A stretch of 64,000 nt of DNA from the NCBI RefSeq assembly GCF_000720135.1, contig NZ_JOIU01000015.1, positions 219,399-283,398 of the forward strand, written 5' to 3'. Numbering within the stretch: the stretch's first letter is position 1; the number at the start of each line of letters is the position of its first letter. The stretch is from Streptomyces sp. NRRL S-1022 (GTDB lineage Bacteria > Actinomycetota > Actinomycetes > Streptomycetales > Streptomycetaceae). Under the pieces are notes generated by a model. That model had not been told where the DNA came from. It searched no databases and saw only the letters and a program-made list of their open reading frames with translations. This document shows positions 17,052-26,226 of this stretch, piece by piece. A program made the position numbers and the translations under genes.

Positions 17052-18149
17052 ATGCGCAAGTTCCTCGGTCCGCTGTTGCGTACAACGGCGGGCGCCTTCG
17101 CCGCCACCGCCCTCGCCACCCTCCCGGTACCGGCGGCCCCGGCCGCGGCCCGCCCCGGCACACCGACCCCCGTCGGAGCGACGCGCCCGGTCTTCACCCC
17201 CCGGCACCACGCCGTGCAGCACGGCGGCTTCGTCCGCGCGGCCAACGCCTCCGTCAGCTGCCGCGCACCGGAGGCATCCGCATGCCAGGCGGCGCGAGCG
17301 GGGCGGACCGCGGTGAACGGCGACTTCGACATGTCCTACGTCGACGTGGACGGCGACCCCCGCACCTACAACTCCTCCCGGGCCGAGGTCCGCGTCCCCG
17401 AGGGCGGCCGAGTGACCTACGCCCGGCTGTACTGGGGCGGCAATTCGCGCGTCGGCGAGCAGAAGCCGCCGGGCGACAACGGGCGGGTTCTGCTCGCCGC
17501 CCCGGGCGGCACGTACCAGGAGATCCACGCCGACACCGTCGAAGGCCGCCGGGCGGCTGACGGCCCGAACGCCTTCCAGGCCTCGGCGGACGTCACCCGG
17601 CTGGTGCGGGCGAGCGGTTCCGGCCTGTACACCGTCGCGCAGATCAACATCGCCACGGGCAGGTCGGCAGCCGGGGCGTGGGGCGGCTGGACTCTGGTGG
17701 TGGCGTACGAGAACCCCGCGGAGCCGCTGCGCGAGCTGGCCCTCTGGGACGGCTTCGAGGCGCTGGACACTCCCGTCGACGTCCGGCTCACCGGAATGCG
17801 CGTGCCGACCGGGGCGGGTGGACGCGTCGGCCTGGTGGCGTACGACGGCGACCGGGGCAGCGTGGGCGAGACGCTCACGCTCTCCGTCGGTCCCCGGCGT
17901 ACGCCCGTCGCCCTGCGCGACTCCGCCAATCCTGCGGACGACGTACTCAACTCCACGATCAGCGAACCGGGTGACGTACCCATCCGGCGGGTTCCGGCCT
18001 ACGCCAACACGCTCGGCTACGACTCCGACGTGTTCGATCTCGGCCGGGCTCTGCGGCGCGGTGGTGACCAGCCGGGCTTTCGGCTCGTTTCCCACGCGGA
18101 CGCGGCATGGGCCGGCGCGCTCTTCGCCGCCGTGGACGCCACCGAGTAA
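17052..18149 (+). CDS. Secreted DUF3344-type protein
   Basis: This is a 365-residue exported protein with a signal peptide (MRKFLGPLLRTTAGAFAATALA). The beta-rich mature domain contains VNGDFDMSYVDVDGDPRTYNSS, VTYARLYWGGNSR, GPNAFQASADVTRLV and GAWGGWTLVVAYENP, the pattern I associate with DUF3344, a presumed surface beta-sandwich related to adhesin or cohesin-like folds. The family has no established function. It lies 55 bp before the first glycosyltransferase and reads in the same direction, so it may belong to the exopolysaccharide operon, for example as a surface receptor for the glycan (inference). Confidence 0.75.
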   Translation: MRKFLGPLLRTTAGAFAATALATLPVPAAPAAARPGTPTPVGATRPVFTPRHHAVQHGGFVRAANASVSCRAPEASACQAARAGRTAVNGDFDMSYVDVDGDPRTYNSSRAEVRVPEGGRVTYARLYWGGNSRVGEQKPPGDNGRVLLAAPGGTYQEIHADTVEGRRAADGPNAFQASADVTRLVRASGSGLYTVAQINIATGRSAAGAWGGWTLVVAYENPAEPLRELALWDGFEALDTPVDVRLTGMRVPTGAGGRVGLVAYDGDRGSVGETLTLSVGPRRTPVALRDSANPADDVLNSTISEPGDVPIRRVPAYANTLGYDSDVFDLGRALRRGGDQPGFRLVSHADAAWAGALFAAVDATE

Positions 18150-18204
18150 GAGGCGCGTTCACGACCGCAGTCCCGAGCGCCCCCGTGAGCGAGGTAATCC
18201 GCGA

Positions 18205-19473
18205 ATGCACCAGTCAGCACCCGACCTTCGACCCCGGGTCCTGCACCTCGCACAACCCGTCGACGGCGGTGTCGCCCGGGTCGTGCTCGACCTTGCGCGG
18301 GCCCAGCTCGCGGCAGGCATGCCGGTCACGGTGGCCTGCCCGGGCGGCGCACTGGCCGCCGGCCTGCGGGAACTGGGCGTCGACGTCCGGGACTGGCGGG
18401 CGGCCAGGTCCCCGGGTCCCGGTCTGCCGGGCGAGGTACGGCGGCTCGCACGCCTGATCGACGATGTGCGGCCCGAACTGGTGCACGCGCACAGTGCCAA
18501 GGCCGGCCTGGCCGCGCGGCTCGCCGTCCGCGGGCGCGTCCCGACCGTGTTCCAGCCGCACGCCTGGTCCTTCGAGGCGGTCGGCGGCCTCACCGCTGCG
18601 CTCGCCCTGCGCTGGGAGCGGTGGGGGGCGCACTGGGCGGACCGAGTGGTGTGCGTCAGCGAGGCAGAGCGCGCGACAGGTCTGCGCGCCGGCGTGCGCG
18701 CCGCGTACGCGGTCATCCCGAACGGCATCGACACGACCCGTTTCGCACCGGCTCCGGACACCTGCACCGCACCCGGCCACACGACCGCACCCCCGTACGC
18801 ATCGCGAACCACCGACGCCGAGAAGCCCCCACCGGGACCACCGGCACCCGGCGGCGAGAGCCGCCCTCTCGTCGTGTGCGTAGGCCGTCTCTGCCGCCAG
18901 AAGGGTCAGGACGTACTGCTGCGGGCCTGGGAGACAGTCCTCGACCTGCTGCCACGGGCGAGCCTCGTGCTCGTCGGTGACGGCCCCGACAGCGAGGCCT
19001 TACGGCGTCAGGCACCCTCCTCCGTGCACTTCGCCGGCGCCGTCCCCGACCCCGTGCCCTGGTACCGGGCCGCCGACCTGGTGGTGCTGCCCTCTCGCTG
19101 GGAGGGCATGGCGCTCGCCCCGCTGGAGGCACTGGGCTGCGCAACACCCGTCGTACTCACCGACGTCGACGGCGCCCGGGAGAGCCTGCCGCCGGCACTC
19201 GCCGAGCACTGCCTGGTGCCGCCGGAGGATCCCTCGGCACTGGCCGCAGCGGTCACCGGGCTGCTCAGCGATCCACCGCTGCGCGCGGCGCTCGGCGACC
19301 AGGGCCGTCGGCACGTCCTGACCTCGCATGACGTGCGGATGACCGCCGAACGGTTCGCGGCCCTCTACCGCTCCCTCCTCGGAACCGCCGACGCAGGCTG
19401 CGGCGCCCCGGCGGCGGCCAGCGGAACAGCCCACCTCGTGCCCTCCGAGTGCAGGGAGTCCACCCACTCGTGA
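18205..19473 (+). CDS. Glycosyltransferase, GT4/GT-B fold
   Basis: This is a 422-residue GT-B glycosyltransferase. The N-terminal domain carries PVDGGVARVVLDLA and LVHAHSAKAGLAARLA. The C-terminal GT1-type domain has VVCVGRLCRQKGQDVLLRAW and the nucleotide-sugar E-x7-E region SRWEGMALAPLEALGCATPV. A Pro-rich linker of about 35 residues is inserted between the domains. It would add a sugar to the lipid-linked repeat unit on the inner membrane face. Its stop overlaps the GTG of the next gene by 4 bp (GTGA). Confidence 0.88.
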   Translation: MHQSAPDLRPRVLHLAQPVDGGVARVVLDLARAQLAAGMPVTVACPGGALAAGLRELGVDVRDWRAARSPGPGLPGEVRRLARLIDDVRPELVHAHSAKAGLAARLAVRGRVPTVFQPHAWSFEAVGGLTAALALRWERWGAHWADRVVCVSEAERATGLRAGVRAAYAVIPNGIDTTRFAPAPDTCTAPGHTTAPPYASRTTDAEKPPPGPPAPGGESRPLVVCVGRLCRQKGQDVLLRAWETVLDLLPRASLVLVGDGPDSEALRRQAPSSVHFAGAVPDPVPWYRAADLVVLPSRWEGMALAPLEALGCATPVVLTDVDGARESLPPALAEHCLVPPEDPSALAAAVTGLLSDPPLRAALGDQGRRHVLTSHDVRMTAERFAALYRSLLGTADAGCGAPAAASGTAHLVPSECRESTHS

Positions 19474-20885
19474 CTGCGGAAAGCACCGTCCCCTCCGGCG
19501 CGCAGCCATGGGACCACGGATTCTCGCCCGTCTCCGTCCTGCCGGCCCGCGCCGAAGGCGGATTCCGGTTCCCGCTGCGGCGCCCGCCCGCGCGGCCCGC
19601 CTCGCCGCTGCCCCTGCTCACCGCCGACCTGTTCGCCGCGCTGGTGGGCGGGGTCGCGCTGGACGAGGCCGCCCGGCCGCTGCCGGTCGCCCTTCTGGTG
19701 TCCGGCGCGCTGCTGCTGCGGCCGCCCTCCGCACGACCGGTGCCGGGCGTGCTCGACGAACTGCCCGCGGTGTGCGGACGGATCGCGGTGGTCTGGCTGG
19801 TCCTGGCCGCGCTGCTCGCCGCGTACGATCCGGGGCGCGTCCTCACCGCCTCCACCCTGCTGCTGGGCTGCGCGCTGCACGCCGCTGCGGCCGGCGCGGG
19901 CCGGGGCGTGGTGCACTGGCGGCGCCGGGTCGTGCTGCGCCGCCACCCGCGTCCCGCCCTGGTGATCGGGCCCGTGGTGACCGCGCGGCGGGTCGCCGCC
20001 GCGCTGCTCCGACAACCGGGGTGCGGGGTGCGCCCGGTGGGTGTCGTCGCGGAACACCCGGACGGTGCCGGCGGACTGCCCGTGCTCACCACCGGCGAGG
20101 AGGTGGAGCGGGCGCTCATCCAGAACGGAGTGCGGGTCGCCCTCACCGTGCACCCGGCCGTGCGCACCGAGAAGGGATCGCTGCTGCGGGCGCTGGTCGA
20201 GTCCGGTTGCGTGCTGTGGGAGGTGGACGCGGACACGCCGGCGTACGAGATGCGCGAGCAGCTCGCGGGGTTCGCCGTGCGCCGCCTGGACCTGGGCGTG
20301 CGACGGCGGGCGAGCGTGGTCAAGCGGCTGTTGGACATCGCGGTGGCCGGCGCGCTGCTGGTGCTGGTCAGCCCGGTGCTGCTGGTGTGCGCGGTGGTGC
20401 TGCGGCTCACCGACGGGCCCGGGGTGGTGTTCCGGCAGGAGCGCATCGGCAAGGACGGCCGGCCCTTCACGCTGCTGAAGTTCCGCACCCACCGTCCGGC
20501 CGACGAGCACGAGGCGGCCACCCGGTGGAGCGTGGCCGGTGAGCGGAAGATGACCCCTTTCTGCCGGTTCCTGCGGCAGACCTCGTTGGACGAGCTGCTC
20601 CAGCTGTGGAACGTCGTGCGGGGTGACATGAGCCTGGTCGGCCCGCGCCCGGAACGGCCGTATTTCGTGGCCCAGTTCAGCCAGGCCTACCCGGGCTACG
20701 CGGCCCGCCACCGCATGCAGACCGGAATCACCGGACTCTCCCAGGTCAACGGGCTGCGCGGCGACACCTCGATCGAGGACCGGGCCCGTTTCGACAACGC
20801 CTACATCGACAACTGGTCGCTGTGGCAGGACGTCTGCATCCTGCTGCGCACCGCCGCCGCGCTCGTACGGTCCACGGGGAGCTGA
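19470..20885 (+). CDS. Polyprenyl-phosphate sugar phosphotransferase (initiating enzyme)
   Basis: This 471-residue protein has N-terminal hydrophobic segments, a central Rossmann-like region (RPALVIGPVVTARRVAAALL) and a C-terminal bacterial sugar-transferase domain: KRLLDIAVAGALLVLV membrane hairpin, RIGKDGRPFTLLKFRT, SLVGPRPERPYF and ITGLSQVNGLRGDTSIEDR. Enzymes of this type (WcaJ/WbaP family) load the first sugar-phosphate onto undecaprenyl phosphate and so start exopolysaccharide repeat-unit synthesis. GTG 19470 overlaps the previous stop by 4 bp; GTG 19449 is an alternative. Confidence 0.9.
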   Translation: MTAESTVPSGAQPWDHGFSPVSVLPARAEGGFRFPLRRPPARPASPLPLLTADLFAALVGGVALDEAARPLPVALLVSGALLLRPPSARPVPGVLDELPAVCGRIAVVWLVLAALLAAYDPGRVLTASTLLLGCALHAAAAGAGRGVVHWRRRVVLRRHPRPALVIGPVVTARRVAAALLRQPGCGVRPVGVVAEHPDGAGGLPVLTTGEEVERALIQNGVRVALTVHPAVRTEKGSLLRALVESGCVLWEVDADTPAYEMREQLAGFAVRRLDLGVRRRASVVKRLLDIAVAGALLVLVSPVLLVCAVVLRLTDGPGVVFRQERIGKDGRPFTLLKFRTHRPADEHEAATRWSVAGERKMTPFCRFLRQTSLDELLQLWNVVRGDMSLVGPRPERPYFVAQFSQAYPGYAARHRMQTGITGLSQVNGLRGDTSIEDRARFDNAYIDNWSLWQDVCILLRTAAALVRSTGS

Positions 20886-20888
20886 CCG

Positions 20889-22250
20889 ATGGCCCTCGCC
20901 CTGTCGTTCCACCGCTCGGCACGACCGTCCCCGGTGCTGCCGGTGCTGGCCGTGGTCGCACTGCTCGCGCTGCCGGTCGCCCCCGGCGGCGAGGGCGGTG
21001 CGGGTCCCGCCGACGCGCTGTCCGCGCTGGTCGTCCTCTTCTGCGCGGTACGGCTGCTCCGCGCACGCCACCGCCCGCTCACCCGCACCGCCGCACTGAT
21101 CCTCGGGCTGCCGGTGGCCGGTCTCGCGCTGGCCGCCCTGCACGCGGTCTCGCCGGGCGCCGGAATCACCGGCCTCGGCCGTTACCTCCAGATCTTCGTC
21201 CTCGTTCCGGCCGCCGTCGTGCTCCTCGTCCGCGGCCGGTCCGACTTCCGGTTGCTGGCCTGGTCGGTGGTGGCCCTCGCCGGGTGGCAGGGGGCGATCG
21301 GCGTGCACCAGTACGCCACCGGCACCGGTGCCTCCTACCAGGGCCAGGACATCCGCGCGGTCGGCACCTTCGGGGCGACGGACGTGATGGGCATGGCGAC
21401 GGTGGTGTCCTTCGGGCTGGTGTGCGCGGTGGGCCTGGCGGCCGGCCGGTCCACGGGGCGGGGGCGTGCGCTCGCCGCCTGCTGCGCGCTCGCGCTCGCG
21501 GTTCCGCTCACCCTGTCCTTCAGCCGGGGCGCCTGGATCGCGACCGCGGTCACCGTCACCGTCCAGCTGGTCCTGGCCGGGTTGCGCCGGGCACTGAAGG
21601 CGGGAGCGGCCGTGGTCGCCGCTGGTGTGGTCCTGGTGGGCGGGTTCGGGGTGGGTACGGCGATGCTCCAGGAACGGTTCGACAGCATCACCCAGGTCAC
21701 CGACGCACCCGACCAGTCGGTCATCGACCGGTACACGATGTGGGCCGCGGCCACCGACATGTGGCGCGACCGCCCGCTGACCGGTGTCGGTCTGAAGGGC
21801 TTCCCCGAGTACCGCGACGGGCACGCCTCGCTCGCGCTGTCCTCGGGCAGCGACACCGCGGGCGCGGGTGCCGCCTACCGCCGGCAGCCGCTGCTCTCAC
21901 CGCACAACATGTACCTGCTGGTCCTGTGCGAACAGGGCCTGATCGGGCTGCTCTGCCTCGCGGGCGGCTGGCTGGCCCTGCTGGTGTGCGCGCTGCTCGG
22001 TCTGTGGCGGGCCCGCACGGCCGGCGGCCGGGGCCTGGACTGCGCGCTGGTCGCCTGCGGGCTGCTGGTCTGGCAGCTCGTCGACTTCGTCTACGCCGAC
22101 ATCGGCGGCCCGACGACCGTACTGACGGCGGTGTGCTTCGGTCTGGTCGCCTGGTGGGCGCTGGCCGGCGCCGACCGGACCGTTTCCGGTGACAGCACCG
22201 CCGTACCCGCCGCACGGGACAGGGTGACCGGGGAGGCGGTCCTGCGATGA
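20889..22250 (+). CDS. O-antigen ligase/polymerase-type membrane protein (Wzy-like)
   Basis: This 453-residue protein has about ten membrane helices and the Wzy_C/O-antigen-ligase pattern. The large periplasmic loop contains RFDSITQVTDAPDQSVIDRY, TMWAAATDMWRDRPLTGVGL and LSPHNMYLLVLCEQGLIGLL, with the conserved Arg and His residues of the family. It would polymerise or transfer flipped repeat units on the outer face. ATG 20889 lies 3 bp after the previous stop. Confidence 0.85.
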   Translation: MALALSFHRSARPSPVLPVLAVVALLALPVAPGGEGGAGPADALSALVVLFCAVRLLRARHRPLTRTAALILGLPVAGLALAALHAVSPGAGITGLGRYLQIFVLVPAAVVLLVRGRSDFRLLAWSVVALAGWQGAIGVHQYATGTGASYQGQDIRAVGTFGATDVMGMATVVSFGLVCAVGLAAGRSTGRGRALAACCALALAVPLTLSFSRGAWIATAVTVTVQLVLAGLRRALKAGAAVVAAGVVLVGGFGVGTAMLQERFDSITQVTDAPDQSVIDRYTMWAAATDMWRDRPLTGVGLKGFPEYRDGHASLALSSGSDTAGAGAAYRRQPLLSPHNMYLLVLCEQGLIGLLCLAGGWLALLVCALLGLWRARTAGGRGLDCALVACGLLVWQLVDFVYADIGGPTTVLTAVCFGLVAWWALAGADRTVSGDSTAVPAARDRVTGEAVLR

Positions 22251-22336
22251 CGGTCACCCGACCGGGCCGCGACCGGCACCCCACACCCCACCGGACACCC
22301 CCGCTGCGACGCCGGAAGCGGAGGCCGACCAGATGA
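22247..22336 (+). CDS. 29-residue Arg-rich ORF bridging polymerase and flippase genes
   Basis: ATG 22247 overlaps the polymerase stop (ATGA), and its own TGA (22334-22336) overlaps the flippase ATG at 22333, again as ATGA. The peptide is MTVTRPGRDRHPTPHRTPPL followed by an Arg/Lys-rich tail. It may be a coupling ORF that carries ribosomes from one gene to the next rather than a functional protein. Confidence 0.35.
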   Translation: MTVTRPGRDRHPTPHRTPPLRRRKRRPTR

Positions 22337-24327
22337 CACGGCCCGGAGCGCCGGGCGCACCGGTGCCGCGGTCCGGTACGGCATACGGGCCGACGGGAGA
22401 GGCACGGCCCCAGCCCGGTACGGCACACCGGCCGACGGTGGACGCACGGCCCGAGGCCGGTGGGGCCGCCGTGCCGGGGGCCCGGTCGGCCGAGCCCTCC
22501 CTCGTCGGACCCACCACCAGCGCGGCGGGCCGGCCCCGCCCCCCGGCACCCCCCGCCACCACCGAGACGACTCTCGCCGCGAGCCCCATGCCACCGCTCC
22601 CCGATCCCACCCCCACGCAGCCCCCGGCCGACACTCCCGTACCCATCCCACCGCCGCCCGGCCCTGCCCCGGCCCAGCCACCTCTCACCCACGCCTCCAC
22701 CTCGCCTCACCGCACACCCCCCACCCCTGCGGCCCCCTCGCTCCCGGCTACCGAGAACGCCCCGCCCACTGGGCGCTTCCTCGCCCACGCCACCCTCGTC
22801 ACCGCCTCCCTCTCCATCGCGGCGGCGCTGCTCGGGCTGGTTCGGGACCAGTCGCTGGCCCGGCTGTTCGGGGCCGGGCGGGACACGGATGCCTTCCTGG
22901 TCGCCTGGACGGTGCCGGAGTTCGCGGCCACGTTGCTGATCGAGGACGGGCTGGCCTTCGCGCTGATCCCGGCGTTCAGCGGAGCCCTCGCCCGCCGTGC
23001 GCGGGGCGAGCCGGGGGATCCGGTGCGGTCGCTGGTGGCCGGCACCCTGCCCCGGCTGACCCTGGCGTTCACGGCGGTCGGGGCGCTGCTCGCGGTGGCC
23101 GCGCCGCAGTTCGTCGCCGCGCTCGCGCCGGGCCTGCCCGACCCGGCCCTCGCCGTGGACTGCACCCGGCTCACCGCGACCTGCGTGCTGAGCTTCGGCC
23201 TCGCCGGGTACTCCAGCGCGGTCCTCAGGGCCCACCGCCGCTTCCTGGCACCGGCCGCGATCTACGTCGCGTACAACGTCGGCATCATCGCGGCGATGTA
23301 CGCACTCGGCGGCCGATGGGGCGTGCGGTCCGCCGCGTTGGGTGTGGCGGCGGGCGGCTGTCTGATGGTGCTGGTCCAGCTCCCGTCCGTGGTACGGCAG
23401 TTGCGCCGCCGCCGGATCAGCGGGACGCAGGCCGGGGCCGCCGCCGCGGCGCAGCCGCTGAACGTGCCGCTCCTGGCCACCGTGCTGCTTTTCGCCCTGT
23501 GCCGGCAGTCGCAGGTGCTGATCGAGCGGTTCCTCGCCTCGGAGCTGCCGGCCGGGGCCATCTCGCACCTGAACTACGCGCAGAAGGTCGCACAGATCCC
23601 CATGACGCTGTCGATGATGCTGTGCACGGTCACCTTCCCGGTGGTGGCGCGGGCGCTGGCCGACGGTGACACCGAGCGGGCCCGGACCCGGGTGGAGCAG
23701 GATCTGGCGCTGGCCGGCGCTCTGGTGCTGCTCGGTACGGCCGCGGTCGTGGCCTGCGCCCCGCAGCTGATCGGGCTGCTGTTCCAGCGGGGCGCGTTCA
23801 CGGCGCAGGACACCGCCGCGACCGCCGGTGTGATGCGGGTCTACGCGCTCGGTCTGCTCGGCCAGACCCTGACCGGCGTTCTCGTGCGCTCCTACTTCTC
23901 GGCGGGCCGCCCCGCCTGGTACCCGGTGGCGGCGATGACCGCGGGCATCGTGGCGACCTCCTGGATCGGCGCCTGGACGCTCGGTTCCTGGGGGGTCACC
24001 GGGATCGCCGCCGCCAACGCCACCGGCATCACCCTCACCGCCGTCCTGCTGCTCGCCGGGATGCGGCTCCGCAGCGTGCCCATCCGGACCGGGTCGGTGC
24101 TGCGCGAGCTGAGCCGGCCGCTGCGGGCGGCGGTGGTGGCCACCGTGGCCGGCGGGTTCGTGGCAGGTCTGCCGTCGGCCCCGCTCGCGGGGCTGGCCGC
24201 CGGAGCCGCCACGGTGACCGTCGTGTTCGTCCTCCTCGGCTGGGCCCTGGGTGCCCAGGGCTTCGCACCCGCACTCCGTTCCGTACGCTCCCTCACCCGA
24301 AAGCTCGCCCATGCCGTCCTCCGCTGA
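22333..24327 (+). CDS. MurJ/MOP-family lipid-linked oligosaccharide flippase
   Basis: This is a 664-residue protein. Residues 1-150 are a Pro/Thr/Ala-rich cytoplasmic tail, followed by about 14 membrane helices with the MOP/MviN signature (LVRDQSLARLFGAGRDTDAFLVAWTVPE, split in the family as 'A..FG.....DAF..A...P'), then SHLNYAQKVAQIPMTLSMML and LFQRGAFTAQDTAATAGVMRVYALG. It is predicted to flip undecaprenyl-linked repeat units outward. The disordered tail is unusual for MurJ and makes the start uncertain; a later ATG near 22588 would remove much of it. Confidence 0.85.
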   Translation: MTRPGAPGAPVPRSGTAYGPTGEARPQPGTAHRPTVDARPEAGGAAVPGARSAEPSLVGPTTSAAGRPRPPAPPATTETTLAASPMPPLPDPTPTQPPADTPVPIPPPPGPAPAQPPLTHASTSPHRTPPTPAAPSLPATENAPPTGRFLAHATLVTASLSIAAALLGLVRDQSLARLFGAGRDTDAFLVAWTVPEFAATLLIEDGLAFALIPAFSGALARRARGEPGDPVRSLVAGTLPRLTLAFTAVGALLAVAAPQFVAALAPGLPDPALAVDCTRLTATCVLSFGLAGYSSAVLRAHRRFLAPAAIYVAYNVGIIAAMYALGGRWGVRSAALGVAAGGCLMVLVQLPSVVRQLRRRRISGTQAGAAAAAQPLNVPLLATVLLFALCRQSQVLIERFLASELPAGAISHLNYAQKVAQIPMTLSMMLCTVTFPVVARALADGDTERARTRVEQDLALAGALVLLGTAAVVACAPQLIGLLFQRGAFTAQDTAATAGVMRVYALGLLGQTLTGVLVRSYFSAGRPAWYPVAAMTAGIVATSWIGAWTLGSWGVTGIAAANATGITLTAVLLLAGMRLRSVPIRTGSVLRELSRPLRAAVVATVAGGFVAGLPSAPLAGLAAGAATVTVVFVLLGWALGAQGFAPALRSVRSLTRKLAHAVLR

Positions 24328-25072
24328 GTCCCCGGCCCTCACCCGGCGCCCCGCCCCGGGCCCGGTCCCGTGGATCGCCATGTACCACTCGGTCGGCGAC
24401 TGCTCCGACGACCCGTACCACGTCACGGTCACCCCGGACCGGCTGGAGCGGCAGCTGCGCTGGCTGCGCAGGCGGGGGCTGCGCGGGGTGTCGGTCACCG
24501 AGCTGCTCACCGCCCGGGCCCGGGGAGCGGGCCGGGACCTGGTGGCGCTCACCTTCGACGACGGGTACGCCGACTTCCTGGACAACGCCCTTCCCGTGCT
24601 GGCCCGTTGGGAGTGCACGGCCACCCTGTTCGTGCTGCCGGGCCGGCTCGGCGGCGACAACGCGTGGGATCCCCTCGGCCCGCGCAAGCCGCTGCTGACG
24701 GGCGACGGCATCCGCCGGGCCGCCGCCGCGAGTATCGAGATCGGCTCGCACGGCCTCACCCACGTGGACCTCACCCGGGCCGACGACAGCCTGCTGAAGG
24801 CCGAGACCGCCGAGAGCCGGGCGGCGCTGGAGGAACTGACCGGTACCCCGGTCACCGGCTTCTGCTATCCGTACGGCACGGTCGACCGCCGGGCCGTCGA
24901 GGCCGTACGGGAGGCCGGTTACGCCTACGCCTGCGCCATCGACCCCGGTGAGCTGACCGGCCCGCACGTCCTGCCGCGCGTGTACGTCGGGCAGAACGAC
25001 ACCGCCGTACGCCTGTTCCTGAAACACCGGCTGCACCGGCTGCGCCGGCGGCCCGTCGAGGGGCTGCGGTGA
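24311..25072 (+). CDS. Polysaccharide deacetylase (NodB/CE4)
   Basis: This is a 253-residue CE4 deacetylase. Motif 1 is TFDDGYADF (catalytic Asp and metal Asp), motif 2 SHGLTHVDL (two metal His) and motif 3 FCYPYGTVDRRAV. There is no signal peptide or anchor, so it may act in the cytoplasm, or the export route is not obvious. It probably removes acetyl groups from N-acetyl sugars of the polymer. ATG 24311 lies inside the end of the flippase gene (17-bp overlap). Confidence 0.85.
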   Translation: MPSSAESPALTRRPAPGPVPWIAMYHSVGDCSDDPYHVTVTPDRLERQLRWLRRRGLRGVSVTELLTARARGAGRDLVALTFDDGYADFLDNALPVLARWECTATLFVLPGRLGGDNAWDPLGPRKPLLTGDGIRRAAAASIEIGSHGLTHVDLTRADDSLLKAETAESRAALEELTGTPVTGFCYPYGTVDRRAVEAVREAGYAYACAIDPGELTGPHVLPRVYVGQNDTAVRLFLKHRLHRLRRRPVEGLR

Positions 25073-26226
25073 AGGCCCTGCACGTCATCACCGGGCTCGG
25101 CGTGGGCGGCGCGGAGCAGCAACTGCGGCTGCTGTTGCGGCACCTGCCGGTCGCGTGCGAGGTCGTGACGCTGACCAACCCCGGACCGGTGGCCGACGGG
25201 CTGGCGGCGGACGGGGTACGGGTGACCCACCTCGGCATGTCCGGGAACCGCGACCTGGCCGCGCTGCCCCGGCTGGCCCGGCACATCCGGCGCGGCCGGT
25301 ACGACCTCGTGCACACCCACCTGTACCGGGCCTGCCTGTACGGCCGGATCGCCGCCCGGCTGGCCGGGGTCCGCGCGGTCGTCGCCACCGAACACTCCCT
25401 CGGCGACTCGCAGATGGAGGGCCGTCCGCTCACGGCGGGGGTGCGCGCGCTGTATCTGCTGGGCGAGCGGCTGGGCCGGTCCACCGTCGCCGTCTCCCCC
25501 GCGGTCGCCGCCCGTCTCGCCCGCTGGGGGGTGCCCGAGCCGCGCATCGCGGTGGTGCCCAACGGCATCGACCTGACGCGGTTCGCCTTCGACCCGGACG
25601 CCCGTCGGCGCACCCGCGACCGGCTCGGGCTGCCCGCCGGCACGTTCGTCATCGGCGGCATCGGCCGGCTCGTCCCCGGCAAACGCTTCGACGTCCTGAT
25701 CCAGGCCCTCGCCCGCCTGCCCGCCGACTGCAGACTGCTGCTGGTCGGCGGCGGTCCGCAGGAGCCCGCGCTGCGGCGGGCCACGCACGTGGCCGGGGTC
25801 GCCGGGCGGGTGCTGTTCGCCGGGGAGCGGCCGTATCTGCCGGACGGCTCGTCCGGACCCAGCCTGCCCGCGCTGGCCTGCGCGATGGACGTGCTGGCCG
25901 CACCCTCGCCCGAGGAGGCGTTCGGCCTCGCGGTCGTGGAGGCGCTGGCGGCCGGGCTACCGGTGCGCTACGCCTCCTGCCCCGCCCTGGAGGACCTGCC
26001 GCCCGGGGCCGCCCCGGGCGCGATGCGGGTCCCCTGCGACGCCGGCGCCTTCGCCCGCGCGCTCGCCGAGGTCCGCGCCGCCGGGCCCGGCCCGCGCACC
26101 GCCCCCGAGGCGGCCCGCCACTACTGCATCACCCGCAGCGCCGCCCGGCTCATGGACGTCTACGCGGCGGCGTTCACCCGCACGGTCCCCCTGTCCCGAT
26201 CCCCCGAGGGAGTCAGCCCGTCATGA
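25069..26226 (+). CDS. Glycosyltransferase, GT4/GT-B fold
   Basis: This is a 385-residue glycosyltransferase. The N-terminus GLGVGGAEQQLRLLLRHLP and YDLVHTHLYRACLYGRIAAR mark the acceptor domain. FVIGGIGRLVPGKRFDVLIQ and PSPEEAFGLAVVEALAAGLP mark the nucleotide-sugar domain with its E-x7-E motif. GTG 25069 overlaps the deacetylase stop as GTGA, and its own stop overlaps the next ATG (ATGA). It is the second sugar-adding enzyme of the repeat unit. Confidence 0.88.
   Translation: MKALHVITGLGVGGAEQQLRLLLRHLPVACEVVTLTNPGPVADGLAADGVRVTHLGMSGNRDLAALPRLARHIRRGRYDLVHTHLYRACLYGRIAARLAGVRAVVATEHSLGDSQMEGRPLTAGVRALYLLGERLGRSTVAVSPAVAARLARWGVPEPRIAVVPNGIDLTRFAFDPDARRRTRDRLGLPAGTFVIGGIGRLVPGKRFDVLIQALARLPADCRLLLVGGGPQEPALRRATHVAGVAGRVLFAGERPYLPDGSSGPSLPALACAMDVLAAPSPEEAFGLAVVEALAAGLPVRYASCPALEDLPPGAAPGAMRVPCDAGAFARALAEVRAAGPGPRTAPEAARHYCITRSAARLMDVYAAAFTRTVPLSRSPEGVSPS

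Noticed and set aside
21721..24855. 1044-codon minus-strand ORF across the flippase gene
   Set aside because: It is an antisense shadow of the polymerase, flippase and deacetylase genes, with composition typical of reverse-strand GC-rich DNA.
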